64,000 bases of DNA from Climacium dendroides (lineage: Eukaryota > Streptophyta > Bryopsida > Hypnales > Climaciaceae). Of the stretch, positions 44,501 through 57,148 are shown one piece after another (position 1 is the stretch's first letter; each line of letters opens with the position of its first letter). The stretch is from contig OX467084.1 of assembly GCA_950106755.1 (NCBI GenBank), forward strand, positions 3,968,001 to 4,032,000. The letters are read 5' to 3'. Below the pieces are notes generated by a model that was given only the letters and a program-made list of their open reading frames with translations, was not told where the DNA came from and ran no database searches. Position numbers and translations under genes: made by a program.

Positions 44501-46878
44501 TAGAATTTAAAATCACATAGAGAATTTTTGTAGCTTTCCAAAGCTATATTAAACTTCGGAATCCGGCAAAACCTCCATAAGTTATACTTGGACGAAGTCT
44601 AATTTAATTTTGGATGTCAAAATAAAATTACTTTGGAAAAAAAACAGAACAACGAATATTTAAAAGATAGTTATAGAATTAGGATAGAGTAAAATTGAGA
44701 GAATGAGAGGGTCAAAAGATAAAGGGAAAAGATATTAATAGATAAACTTTGAGGAACCATTAGCGGTCAAAATTTATTTATAATTAATTTTTTACTAGAA
44801 ATTAGAAGGTAAAAAAAGCTTTGATTCTTTATCCCAAAAGTAATTTAGAATCTCAAAGGTGAAATTACTTGGCATTAAAGGTAGAAGTAGAATCAAATTA
44901 CTAGAATGGACAAACCCCTTACCGCTTAGGGTTAGAATCAAACGTAAATGAATTTTCATTGGAAGTGAAAAAACTAAAATCATTTACCTGATTAAAGATA
45001 GATTTCTTTTACCCATAGAATGATTTGAATTTGGATCAAAGTTAATTGAAAAAATCATAAAAAATTAGAACAATAAAAATAAAAATAAAAAATAGAAAGA
45101 AATAGAAGACCAATTAGGGAACCTTTTCAAGAATATTTTGAACCAAAATAGGATAGAATATTTTTATGGAATATTATTAAGATCTCATAGCCACTTTTGC
45201 CTAAAAATTTGAACCTAAAACAAAGAAATTAGGATAGAATGAAGTTTTAACTTAGAAAGGGCAATCTTGGATGAAAGTCAAATTAGTTTGACCTGAGTTC
45301 TTAGGAGCACATAAATTTGATAGAAATATTAGAATAGAAAATTACTCCAAAATCTACGACCCATTCTGATAGTTAGAATCGTTTAAAACCACTAAACTCT
45401 CATTATTTATCTACAATTCACAATTTACAATCGACGATAGGATTTAGTAAAAAGCTCCATTGCTTGGAAGGCAACTCATTTACTATAGCCAATCACCCAT
45501 AAAATCATTCATTTTTAATTAGAACCTAGTTGTGTATGTTTGGTCTTGAGGGTAGAGATCAAAACACTCACAGCTAATCAGACCATTCTATTGTCAATAT
45601 GCTTCTTGCTCGGCATGCCATCAGTAATTCTACAAAATATAAATACATTACGATTATCAGTACTCCAATTCCACTTCTATGTATGAAACAAGAGGTCTGT
45701 TGTCACAAGGTTTTGTGATTAGATTCGAAATAGCACTGAGCTTTTGTTGTGAAAGTGCTTTGTATACATCAATAATTTCCCTAAACACCCTAAATAATCA
45801 TAACCTACCTTCAAGATCCCTATTTTCTCAAATCCCTATCCTATAATTCCTTCAATAACCTAGAAATTATCATCTCTAACTTTGATCTAGCATAATTATT
45901 GGACAGTAGTTCCAAATGACTTGAAACTATACCACATTATAGATAAACTACTTAAATTTTCCCATACCAATTTTCAATTCAATCCAAAATACTATTCAAC
46001 TTTGGTGGACATTTTTCCAATATTGATTTTCTAATCCTTGTCAAAATTCCCTAAACTCTCATATCTAATTTTGATCTAACATAACTATTGTACAATAGTT
46101 CCAAATGACTTGAAACTTTGTCACAATATAGATAAACTACTTCAATACTTCTGTACCAATTTTCAACTCAATCCAAGATACTGTCCAATTTTGGTGGACA
46201 TTTTTCCTATACTGATTTCTCAAACCTTCACTGCCTTCACACCCCGGTTGTTTTTTGTGCATAACTTTTAGATCTCAAGTCCATTGGAGCTAAATTTTTG
46301 GTAAAAAATAGAAAATAAGATAAGAAGAGTATTCTCCAAGTTTCATGTTCATATCACAAAAATTCAATAAGAATGACGCTCCTCAAAATACCCTCCTTGG
46401 CTGCTTTAAAATTCAAACACCTCCACTTCAACACCTCATAACTTTTTCTTCATAGTAGATTTAGATTTGAAACTTGGCATCCTTATGTATCAACTTTTCA
46501 AAATTTAAATTGAAAATATGACACTCAATCAATATTCTTGCAAAATATTACACAAAAGCTCCTCAAATCAATATTTTACTTCAAATAAACCTCTCATAAC
46601 AACAATACAACTCATTCACTCAAGTACCTTCACCTCCTCCAACCCTCCAAGAGACAAGAAAAAAAAAGAGAAAACAAAGGACCAACCCTTGCCTTTAATA
46701 GCCACCACAAACCCCAACGGCTAACCCTAACCCTAACTCCACTACCCTAGTATCATCTACTAACAACTAGTTATCAACCGGCAACAATATAGTTAAGACC
46801 AAGGCCCCAACACTTACATACCCCACCACTAGCAACTCACAACACACAAAACTAACAACTAATTTTTCAACTAACAAG
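41561..46878. other. AT-rich DNA with minor repeats; no gene assigned
   Basis: A 79-aa ORF at 41,701-41,940 lacks motifs. A possible short exon (44,309-44,388, plus) reads MEEAYEQGKMVKAFYEEDKI before a GAG|GTTAGT donor, but it has no partner. A TATAAAAGG at 42,308-42,316, followed by pyrimidine-rich sequence, could be the promoter of a degraded LTR. Confidence 0.45.
45875..46245. repeat. Two-unit tandem repeat, period 189 bp
   Basis: Units starting TCTAACTTTGATCTAGCATA and TCTAATTTTGATCTAACATA align over nearly their full length at roughly 85% identity (shared TAGTTCCAAATGACTTGAAA and GGTGGACATTTTTCC). The length resembles plant satellites, but only two units are present. Confidence 0.8.
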
Positions 46879-49350
46879 ATGTCTAATTCAAATAGTAGAC
46901 GGCCTACATCACGACACCGTGACCTTGTCATAAATTTATCTAATGAGTCAAAAGGACAGTCTTCTAGATGGCCAAGTATTCAAGCAACACTTCATAGTAT
47001 AGTCTTTGACAATGCCCACATGACATCTTCCACTATACACCACATACCATCAAATAGTCCTACTTTGTCAATTCACTCTTGTCCACCAACATATCCAAAC
47101 AGTGTAAGAACAGTGAGTATCATTGACTGCTTAAGAAATCTGGCATTAGTATGCAGTTCTAGGAATGAAGTTGCTGCATTAGACTACAATTCGTTGATCC
47201 ATCAAAAAGTGCAACACCTTCCTATAGACTTTGATAGAGATGTAGTATTTGAATTGCCTTCACTTCGTATTTCATCTTTGCCATGTGCAGGTAGAAATCT
47301 ATAGGGCATGGATAAACAATACGATGGTCATACTTGATGTCAGACCATGACATCAAATATCAACAACCAAGATGGCCTTAATTTTAAGAAGTCCTCTTGT
47401 GTAGGACATCTAGTATGTAGGAACAAGGAGTATGAATACTTGAAGTGATTTGCTAAGTACAACGAGATAGAATGGTGTGGTTATACTATTGTTCCATTCC
47501 ATGTTGGCACAAACCCTTCGAAGGATTCAAGTCTTCTCTGCAAGATATGCAAATATCCACCACATTGTGTTAGTATTTGTGATGCTAAAATATATTATAT
47601 TTTCAGCAATATTGCAATGATGACCAGGGCATGTATTCATCTAAGTTATCACATGCATCCTATGGCTTCTAGAATATGTAGGAAGTCTTTAGATGTTATT
47701 TTTGGTCTCATCGTAGACAAGGTTACAAAAACTCCTATTGCCATTAACTCAATCATTGCCCTTGCAGCTAGTAAGCAATTCTTAGGCAACCACCTTATTT
47801 ATAATGGCAAAGGCCCTAAAGAGATGTTGCAAGGGAAGTTGTTAGAAGATGTCATGGATAGATTCCAAATATTTAGTTCTCCTAACATCTATAACATTAT
47901 TACTTCTTTCCATAGCTTTGACAAGGATAGGGTCATAGATAGCATTATGAATATGAAACAGAATTTGAAGTTTGACTACATTCACAACAGTGTCTTTTCT
48001 GGTCAAAAAAAGAGAAGGTATACCTATTTAAAATGTTGATAGAAGGGCCTAGTAGTGGAGTAGACCTAGTCAATCGGATGCAATTGGGTGGAGATCTAGA
48101 GAATGCATGGTTAATGTTCGACCATGTGAAACGCATGAAGGATTGGACAACCATGGCATGCCACATCTATGACACAAGTTGCAAAAAAGTCATGACAATT
48201 GTTGTCTGTGATATGCAATTTGAGGACAGAGAGGTTCAAAGCATCATGTGGAGGTCATTGAATGATGTTATGAGATGCAACGGCGTACAAAATTTAAACT
48301 TCAAGGGCTTCATGGATGACAGTGCACAAGCGAATTGGAATGCCATTCACATTGTGTATGGTTCAGGGGATTCTAAAATAGAAATGGTAAATTGTAAGCA
48401 AACATGTCTCCTATACTAGAGTACTTCGTTGCATCACTATACACAAAAGTTCATTAAACCAAACATGCAACACCAACATACTCGTCTTTGCAAGCAATAT
48501 AAAAGATTTGAAGACTATAGAGGAAACTGAGATGTGGTACTTGGCAATTTGTTTTTGGTGGCTATCACCTAGAGTAGCCTTAGAAGAGGCTCTATGTGAA
48601 TTGAAGTTGAAGCTTGCATTTTGCCACTTTCGATATCACCAATGGGTGGGTTCATGCAAATGGTACTTTACTTGATGTCAATTATTTTATAATGTATTTT
48701 TTGTAGAATCACTTGCATTATAAAAAAAAATTTGTTACAAAAATGGATACCATAGGTGAGATTCCTCTCACGATAGGAATTGGGTGACTTACCCTTCAAT
48801 GCCGAGGGATGCCTTTGCCTTATATTTGAGAGATCAAAATTGTAGTGATATACTATATTTATTTCTATTTTCAGTGACTATTTTTTGACTAAATTATACT
48901 TTTACATCCTTCCAGGGGTTGAGTCTTGAGGACATGGTAGACATGTCATCATGCAACTTATCCGAAACCATTCATAACAAATGCCTAGTTGCAACAATCA
49001 AGTAATCAAGGTAATGATTTGTTTACCGCTACTTGTCATGACTGCATTTGAGCCTTTCAACAAATCACAAATTATCAAACATTCTTGAACGGCACAACAT
49101 GAAGATCAAGGCCATCAAAAGAAGAATTGAAGTTGAGAGGCGCTAGACATAGTAGTAATCCAAAGAAGATTGCAGAGGCCTCAGGCCTTGAATGACCTTT
49201 CTGGACCATCTCATCGTAGAACACGTGTTCCACATTTGGAAGGCGAGGAGGTTTTTAGTAGTAGTAAGCGCAAGCTTGACCTTCCCATTGGTTCAAATGG
49301 TGACTCCTATCGCCTAAACAAGATAAATTTTTCTCAACCACAAGTATAAA
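46879..49350 (+). pseudogene. Decayed Mutator-like (MULE) transposase gene
   Basis: The reading starts MSNSNSRRPTSRHRD and continues in pieces. A Cys/His zinc-binding segment follows (CVGHLVCRN, then CKICKYPPHCV, about 47,395-47,580), then a region with GLIVDKVTKTPIAINSIIAL (47,617-48,039). The core part (48,033-48,419) contains VCDMQFEDREVQSIMW and NFKGFMDDSAQANWNAIHIV, typical of the catalytic D region and the KGFM.D.AQANW motif of plant MULE-type transposases. Later fragments (EETEMWYLAICFWWL; LSLEDMVDMSSCNLSETIHN; a C-terminal EGEEVFSSSKRKLDLPIGSN) keep the order. Stops, frameshifts and an AT-rich insertion near 48,690-48,740 make it non-functional. Terminal inverted repeats were not identified. 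Confidence 0.65.
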
Positions 49351-49545
49351 CATGATCTATATACACACCTACAGTGACCTAAAATGAAGTAAACATGTCA
49401 CCTAATTTTGCACATATACCACACGTCATGACCGCGATGGAAAGTGATTGTAACACTTTGTAATGGCATATTGCAAGACTATCCCACAAATCAAGTTGCA
49501 AATGTCATGCCCAACAAAGGGAATCAAACATCTGTTGCATTGCCA

Positions 49546-49737
49546 AAATTGCAAAAGGATCTAAAAGCACTTCAATTTCGACTTGTTGTGGTCAGAAAAA
49601 ACAATATGGAGGAAACAAGGAGATCATGACTGACTTCTGAAAAATTGCAAAAGGATCTAAAAGCACTTCAGTTCCAACTTATTGTGGTCAGAAAAAATAA
49701 TATGGAGGAAACAAGGAGATCGTGACTGATTTTTGGT
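49546..49737. repeat. 96-bp tandem duplication
   Basis: Two units starting AAATTGCAAAAGGATCTAAA differ at only a few positions. It lies just past the C-terminus of the MULE pseudogene and duplicates part of a 61-aa open frame. Confidence 0.9.
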
Positions 49738-51660
49738 TCTGTTCAGATGATATTGACCTATGTATATAAAGTTCTAAATGTGGATGGATAATTGACTAGT
49801 CCCAAGTACCAAACATGTGGCCTATACTAATTAGCACCAAATGACTTAGTACCAAGAAACAATACTATTGCAAGAGGCCGGATTTTAGCTCCAAAAACGA
49901 CCACCTATGTCACTTCAACATTTGTTCACAATGTCAAATGTTTTTAAGGCAATCCATTACAATCAACCTAGTCCTATGCACGCGGATACATATCCAACAA
50001 GTCGGAGGAGCAAGGCTATTTGATATATCGCAAATGCCCCTACTATAGAACATTATTTACAATAAATGAGAGAGTGTTGGTAATGTCATAGGAATGATTT
50101 TGGCAGTAACCATGCTTCCATTCCCTAAACTTGGAGCAATCATCTCCCTTCAATCGAGAACTTATCCCATTCAAAAGTTTTATCGAATCACACTTGGCAT
50201 GTCATGCCCCTATCTACTTGGGATGCCCAATGAACCTTAGTGCGCAAGGGAGGACCTTGGAGGTGACTTCCCAAGCTTTACAATAGACTAGGTAGGGAGA
50301 TTTGATAGACTCCTGATCAAACAGGGCGCAATGACGCCCTGGTTTGAAGTGGAAGGTAGAGTGTTATACTTTTTTGGAAAGCTCTTGACAACACGCTTCT
50401 AATGGTGCAAAGAATGCACAATTTGGAGTTGTGTGCTAGAAGTTATGGCCGTCCAAAGTTGACTAGGTCCCGGTGGCGCCGGGACACTAGAGGGCTAGGT
50501 GTGAGGGATTCTCAATGAATACCATAAGAAAGTATGACATGTGTCATATCATTAAAAATCTATGAATACAAGGAAACTAGAATAATAATAAACATTATAA
50601 GTTTCTAAGACATGAGTCAAAAGTTATGGCCAAAAGAAGAGCCATGGTGAAGGCGTGACGCCTCCCTTGGTGAACCCGAGTCTTTAGAGGGCCATAACTT
50701 TGCAAGGATGTGTCCAAATGGGACAAGTGAGCAGTCCATCGGCATTTACTTGTCACATAGATGTCTAAAATGGGCTTGAATGTTGAATTTGGAGCTTTGA
50801 GCGTAAAGTTACACCGGTTGAAAGTTCGGGAGTCCAAACGGTGACGTAACTTGGTGATTTGGGTTGGAAGTGGGTGGTCTTCTACAACCCAGGGTTATCC
50901 AAGGACTTCTTTTGACCTAGGACAGGAGTCTGTCGTATACCATAGAGAGTACTATAGGAGGGGTTGGTCTCCCTCCTCTCTCCCTCTTGAAGCCTTGGTG
51001 AATTCCGGTGACTTATGGTTGGTGGTGGTTACTTCACCACTACTTCAAGGCACCATAGGACACTTGTATGTGTCCCATGGCATCGGTTGGATGAAGTCCC
51101 ACTCTTTGCTATGCCTCCTTGGATGTATTTTAAGTTGTGAGTGCCGGTTACCTTTAGTGGATGAATAGCAAATGCAAAAAAGGCTAGCATGGAGTGGGGT
51201 GACACTCAAGGGCGGTTAAGACCATGGTGAGTAGTACCGCCATAGGTCCTTGCACATTAAGGTGAAAATTCCGCCCCATGTTACTAAGCGACATGCTCGG
51301 TGTCACGATGGAAGTGTGCTAGTAGTCCCGATGACTGGGACTTGGCAAATTAAGTTGGAAATGTGGACTAATACTCTGTGTGCTTGGTATGTGTAGTGTT
51401 AGGTAGTTTGTGACCAAGTGATGTTGTACGCGGGTTGTGGTGAACGTAGTGAGCTGCTGAAAGCTATTAAGTGTCATTTGGGTCGCGGCATGGCATATAC
51501 TTAGAGTGCACTTGCCCCGATTTTGTAGACATGGCTATCTCAGCAATTAGTGGGTACCATTAGTATCTGAATTGCAAACATCTTTACTACTTATTCTTTA
51601 CTATTGTAAAATGAATCTAGTAGACAATAAATTTATACATGTCATAGTTTGCTAATCTCC
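49738..51660. other. GC-richer intergenic DNA without a recognised gene
   Basis: The composition differs from the flanks, but ORFs (80 aa minus at 50,595; 105 aa plus at 50,851) show no motifs. A near-perfect inverted repeat with 12-13-base arms (TCAAACAGGGCG and its complement) lies at 50,317-50,347. It may be non-coding parts of an unidentified transposon. Confidence 0.45.
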
Positions 51661-51934
51661 TAGTTGATGCCTCATTTGAGTCAAATTATTGAACGACATA
51701 CAATACAAGTTTATGCATGGAGTTCAAATATAAACCAGGAAGAACTCAACATCCAACTTACAAGCAACCATTACAAATACACACCCGTTGCATTGAAACC
51801 ACTCTCTCTCATATTACAAAATAACGCGTGAAGGACAAAAATCCCTTAGTGGTTCTTAAAGAAAAGAGAAGGACCACTAATCTTAACCATTGTAACTGCC
51901 TCTTAAGTCTAGTTGTACGAACTAGTTTGTAACA
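51661..51934 (-). repeat. 3' LTR of the chromovirus
   Basis: The plus-strand text runs from TGATGCCTCATTTGAG to CTAGTTTGTAACA, so the LTR is TGTTAC...CATCA in element orientation. It aligns along its length with 59,047-59,317 (shared GTTGCATTGAAACCACTCTC). The polypurine tract (GAGGGGAAATAA in element sense) abuts it at 51,935-51,950. Confidence 0.85.
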
Positions 51935-51954
51935 TTATTTCCCCTCAAAGTCGA

Positions 51955-52507
51955 GTTCCGATGATAGTTTGATCCTGTGTTTGGGGATGGAGTCTATGGA
52001 ATTCTACAATTACATCAGGCGCATTTTCTAAGTTCACAGTTGGCTCCCAAGAATACTCCTCCAACCCATAACCCTCCCATGAAACCAAATATTGAAGTTT
52101 TTCCAACGATCGAAGAATCTTGAATCAAAGATTTTATGAGCCTCCCATTCAATGTCTCCATCAAGGGTAACAATTGGAAGGGGTGGTGTTCTGTGTCAAC
52201 CAGTGATAATATCCAAGTGGTATCTTTCAAGAAGAGACATATGGAATACGTCATGGATGCAGAGTGTCTTCAAAAGCTTTAATCGGTAAATCAAATCCGA
52301 GAGTTTAGATATTATTGGAAAGGGCCCCAAGAATTTAAAGGCTAGCTTCCTAGATGGTACGGTTGTGGCAATATTTTCATTCCAAAGAAGGACTATGTCT
52401 CCAATTTGGAAAGTTGGTTGCAATGTTACTCCTTTATCATAGCTATGTTTGGCTTGTTTTCTTGCCATTGCAATAATAGTCTTTAATGTGTCATGAACTT
52501 CTTGCAA
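51955..52507 (-). pseudogene. Chromovirus integrase C-terminus and chromodomain
   Basis: The 103-aa frame (52,507-52,196) contains the GPY/F-type segment KFLGPFPIISKLSDLIYRLK and HDVFHMSLL, typical of Ty3 integrase ends. After a stop and a frameshift, the text YLVSWEGYGLEEYSWEPTVN, then LENAPDVIVEFHRLHP, is a recognisable chromodomain with its aromatic residues (Y, W, W). In chromoviruses this domain directs integration to particular chromatin. Confidence 0.8.
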
Positions 52508-52777
52508 GTGTCAAACCTTATCCTTTGTTGCTAGAACAATGTATGTAGTCAGGATTGTAAACGATAATGTTGGATGGTAACCATACGTGGCGTAGAACGG
52601 CGAAAATCCTATTGCAGCATGAGAAGCATTATTATAGGCAAATTCGGCAAGGGGAAAAAGGTCCACTCAATCATCTTGACATTTTATCATGAACATCCGC
52701 AAAAATTGCTCGAGAACTTGGTTTACCCTCTTAGTCTACCCATCCGCTTGAGGATGAAACATATTTGTTGGAGATGG

Positions 52778-53210
52778 TTAAATCCTAAGAAATTTAAATA
52801 ATCTTTGTATGAATTTTAATACAAAGATGGATCCCCAGTTCAATATTACCTCCTCCAATGTTCCATGATATTTCCATACATTATATAAATATAATGAAGC
52901 AGTTTTCCTAGCATCAACTATATCCTTTGTAGGAATAAAATGGCCCAACTTGGTGTTCTTATTGACTACTACCATGACCGAGTCGTAGCCTTTACTAATT
53001 GGTAGCTTAACGATAAAATCTGTAGTGATTTGCTTTTATGGTGCATGTGCAGCCAAGTTTGGTTGCATTAAACCATAACAAGCATGGTGAGTAGGTTTTG
53101 ATCGTTGACAGATATTACACCCATCCACATAGCGATTAAAGTAAAGGCGGAGGGTAGGCCAATAGAAAACTCTTATCACTAACTCCAAGGTCTTTGCCAA
53201 TCCCTAGTGC
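52778..53210 (-). pseudogene. Chromovirus integrase zinc finger and catalytic core
   Basis: The CC half of the HHCC finger is visible as CNICQRSKPTHHACYGLMQP. It is followed, after a stop, by TDFIVKLPISKGYDSVMVVV and NKNTKLGHFIPTKD of the core. The second catalytic Asp, usually in a DRG context, is replaced (VILNWGSIF), so the enzyme would be inactive. A CACTA MITE (53,214-53,383) splits the zinc-finger region from its upstream part. Confidence 0.75.
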
Positions 53211-53213
53211 CCA

Positions 53214-53383
53214 CACTAGTAGAAAACGCAGAAATTATGTTGTTTCGGTGACGTTGTTTTGGTCACCAAACAACAGATTTCTGCTGAAATTTACAGAAAT
53301 CTGTAAATTTCAGCAGAAATTTGTTGTTCGGTGACCAAAACAACGTCACCGAAACAACAGAATTTTTGTGTTTTCTACTAGTG
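53214..53383. mobile_element. 170-bp CACTA-type MITE inside the chromovirus integrase
   Basis: It starts CACTAGTAGAAAAC and ends with its exact complement GTTTTCTACTAGTG, and is flanked by the 3-bp duplication CCA (53,211-53,213 and 53,384-53,386). Almost the whole element is one imperfect palindrome (for example GGTGACGTTGTTTTGGTCACC against its complement), so a transcript would fold into a long hairpin and could feed small-RNA production. CACTA (CMC/EnSpm) elements are known for CACT(A/G) ends and 3-bp duplications. Confidence 0.92.
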
Positions 53384-53800
53384 CCACCACGGGAGCATCA
53401 TGCCTAGACCACAAAATTTGATGCCACAACTCCTCATCATCTAGGACATATATCATATCTTGGAAACGTAATATTCCATCAATAAAAGTATAGTTTTAAA
53501 GTCTGTGGCAAATGTTCATTGAGACTCTTCGTGGCTCTTTTGTAAAAATGTAAGTATTAGTTCCAAAGTGACATCCTCTTGAGTGGACACCCATAGGCGT
53601 TAAAAAATGCAAGCATCAATCCATATTGACTCGCAAGACTCAAGCGTTGACATTCTTAAAAGTAGTCGTTGTCCTTGATTTTTCCACTCTATGAAATCTA
53701 TCCATCTTGAAAAAGCATCCACCCTTCCATTTAATGAACCCGGCCAATGTTGAATATTGAAATGAAATATCGATAAAAATTCAAATTATCTTGCTTGTCA

Positions 53801-54064
53801 TCAATTTAATTGCTTAGTAGTAAGGAAAAATTCCAAGTTTTTATGGTCCAAAATTACACAGATCTCATGTGGAGATCCTTCTAAATAAACCCGCCAATCT
53901 TGAAAGGCTAATACCATGCTCAAAAGCTCTTTGTCATAAATATTATAGTTTTGTTCCGTTGCCAACATTTTGGAACTACGAAATGCACAAGGATGTAAAT
54001 ACCCATCCTCTCCGTATTGTGAAAGAATCCCTCCTATAGCCATGTTAGAAGCATCAGTTTCCAC
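53801..54064 (-). pseudogene. Chromovirus RNase H
   Basis: The frame contains [20 protein letters not shown] with the catalytic D of TDAS, then the typical [20 protein letters not shown] and LDHKNLEFF. These are hallmark Ty3/gypsy RNase H motifs. The frame is broken on both sides. Confidence 0.85.
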
Positions 54065-54451
54065 TACAAATGGCTAATCAAAATTAGGATTAAGTAACAC
54101 CAGTGCTTGAAGAAATTTGGACCTAAGCTCTTTGAATGCAAGGTTAGTTTGTGGCGTCCATACAAATGGTTAATTGACTTGATTCTTTTTTGTTAAATTT
54201 GTAAGTGGCATTGCAATCTTTGAATAGTCACATACAAACTGGTGGTAAAAATTAGCAAACCCAAAGAAAGCTTGGACTTCTTTCACTGTTTTTGGAACGG
54301 GCCATTATTTTATTGTTTGAACCTTAGCTTGGCACATCTCAAGGCCTTGTGAGGAAACAATCATTTCTAAAAATTCCACAGATTGTTGATGGAATTCACA
54401 TTTAGATTCCTTAGCATAAAGTCCATGATTTTGTAATCATTGTAGCACCTC

Positions 54452-54736
54452 CTATATTACTCTTCGATGTTCTTCTAATGTCTTTAAGAAAATAAAAATG
54501 TCATCTAGGTATATCATAACCGAAATATCTAGAAGATCACTAAAAATATGTTGCATATGAGATTGAAATTGAGCTAGGGCATTTGTTAATCCAAAAGGCA
54601 TAATCAAATATTGGAAGAGACCATACTGAGTTTTGAAAGCCGTCTTAAACTCGTGACCCAATGCCATGCACACATGGTGATAAGCTTGATGCATATCAAG
54701 TTTGGTGTATATTGTTGCTCCTACCAACCGGTCCAT
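54452..54736 (-). pseudogene. Chromovirus reverse transcriptase
   Basis: The frame contains YTKLDMHQAYHHVCMALGHE, FKTAFKTQYGLFQYLIMPFG LTNA and VMIYLDDI, with the YLDD active-site motif intact. This is a clear Ty3/gypsy RT palm region. The remaining fingers and connection parts are in other frames. Confidence 0.9.
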
Positions 54737-55505
54737 GAGCTTTGGAAAAAGAGGTAAGGGATAGCGGTTCTTGATTGTGACTTTATTAAAATTTCAATAA
54801 TCGACACATACTCTTATAGAACCATCCTTCTTTTGAGTGAATACAATTGGTGTTGAAATCGAAGACTTTGATCTTCAAATCCACCCCTTTTCCAAATTTT
54901 CTTCTAAGTATTTCCAAAGCTCCTCCAACTCCATCAGTGACATTGGTCTTAAGCCAATGTTTTGTGGCTCTTGTCCTTCCTTGAATTTGATTTTCATATT
55001 TGACATGTGGTTTGGGAATTCATTTGATGTCTCCTTGTTGAAAGTTCCCACAAGTCGTTATATTCTACCGGAATGGATGTATCCATAGATCTTGTGGCAT
55101 CCATTCCACTAGTGCATTCCAAAACTTCCAGAGTGTAGACTTCAGCCTCTTGAACAGATAGTTGGAAAGCCACTATTGATACAAATGAATGCTTAGGTGC
55201 AGTTACCTCAGAGAAATTTACATCTTTTCTTTTATTGTTATTGGCCCGACTTGTGGCCTTCGGGACTAGAGCTAATTGTGAGCCTTTATTCTCAATTGGG
55301 ATGTCTGGTAAGTCATCTACGCTCCTCTTTGGCGGTCCTAGAGCAATCCACATCAATTCCTGCCTATTCTTTCTACTCGTAGCATTCCTCAAGGGCTCTA
55401 GCAATTATCATGGTAATAGAAAGAATCAAAGATGACACTCTTTTTTTACCACCAAATCGTAAGGTCATGGCAAATTAGCCATGGGATGCCCAAGATGCAC
55501 ATGTA

Positions 55506-55712
55506 TCATCCTATGTTCGTGATATCTGCTAATAATATTTCATGATAATCACCAATGACCACCTTAGCTTCATGCGTAATGAGGCCAGAATTGATCACCC
55601 TCCCGCCGACCACTCTTACTTCTTGCAACACCAATTTAGGTTGTAAATGAGCGCGACATTGTATGGCAAACTTCAGATGCATGAACATTCCTGTTGCACC
55701 AAAATCCACCAA
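55506..55712 (-). pseudogene. Chromovirus aspartic protease
   Basis: The VDFGATGMFM segment corresponds to the active-site DSGAT motif with Ser replaced by Phe. VVIGDYHEILLADI is in the right place for the second half of the domain. Weak divergence from active proteases suggests decay. Confidence 0.65.
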
Positions 55713-55971
55713 AGCCTAGGTCGCAAAGGAATTGATTTTGGCCTCTAAGGTAAGATGGCACGCAAGCAAAGAGGTCCCGATTCTTCTTCATGATCTTCAT
55801 ATTTAAAAATATGATTGGAAAGCAAGGATTCCATTAGCAAACTTGGTCAAGTTTTCAATTGATTGGTGGCCATGGAGTGCTCATCTCCACTTGCTCCAAT
55901 CACCCCGTCCCTTGACATCGATGTAGTGTCACTTTGAATTGTGCGTGGACCCGGATACTAAACTTTTTCGC

Positions 55972-57148
55972 TTAGTCCCAGGATCCGCCTTTTTTCAAAG
56001 GTGTATACTTCATAGCGCCTATTGATAGAGGCTGTGAAGGATTTGTGGGACATTTCGCTTTCACATGGCCTAACTCTCCGCAACCCCAACACCGACCTTG
56101 ACATTGGTATTCAAGTCTTTCTACGACCATTTTAGCTAATGTGGTGGTGGTACAAACCACTCCAAGCTCCATCGACACCGACCCAAAGGTTCTTGGATTT
56201 GCTGAAAATCTATCAGTTACATTATGGAAGAAATTAGTCAAAACCTTAATATTGGAGGAATCTGATGGTAACCGACAATTTTGACGTTGGCCCCACAACC
56301 TTTCGTCTATTCATGACGCCATTGTCATCCAGTCATGAAGTCGACGCAGTTGAATTTCTACAGTAGCCATTAAGTACAAAATGTCATCTTTAAGCCCATT
56401 CCAAAATCATGCCATGAGACTGGACTTATTCCAATTGACTTCTGTTGTATACTCGTTAAAGGTGGAGATATATGCCACCATTGAGCCCGTTTGCCAAAGT
56501 CTTCCAAGGCAATCCTCAACATTACCTCTACAATCAAAATCACTATAAACGCCAATAATCGTTTTCCAAAAGGCATTACAATTCACTAATAAATCGTGCT
56601 TGCATCCTTCATCAAGAGTTTGGAGGAGGGGCATTGTCCAATTCTACGCCACCCCAGTCATGTATGACAATGCATATGCTACTTTGTTTGCATTAGAGCC
56701 ATAGGTTTGTGGCTTACCGCAAAATACCAAACACAATTGTATGAACCAGCAGTACACATCGTTGCCTTTTCTTCCAGAAAATCTTTTTAGTTCCGCCACT
56801 TTTGATTTTTTGCTCCCATATCCCATCTCATGACTTAGCTCCACCTCTTGCTACATCCAATCAGCTTCCCTGTTGGAGATTGGAGAAGCCCCTCGTCGTA
56901 GCCCTACCCTTACTTGCTTTGCAATTTGTTGCACAAGGTGGAGAATTGCAGTTTGCATCACAGTTTGAACTTGTTGCTGGATGACGGCCGCTCATTCTGA
57001 CCTGACCCCCTCTAGTGTCATGATGCTCTTTGGCTCCACCTTTAGTCATTCCTGCTCCATCACAGCCCGTCAGTCCCAAACCCCGAACATGCTCAGATAT
57101 GGAGGACTCCCTACATGCCCAATTGGCGAACTCCGAGCAACCGACCAA
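55972..57148 (-). pseudogene. Chromovirus gag with zinc knuckle
   Basis: Fragments in element order are a variable N-terminus (57,148-56,861), a retrotransposon-gag core (KRFSGRKGNDVYCWFIQLCL, then ALSYMTGVA, 56,844-56,644), helical parts (56,634-56,370) and a CCHC knuckle CWGCGELGHVKAKC (56,298-55,972). Stops separate the pieces. Confidence 0.8.
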
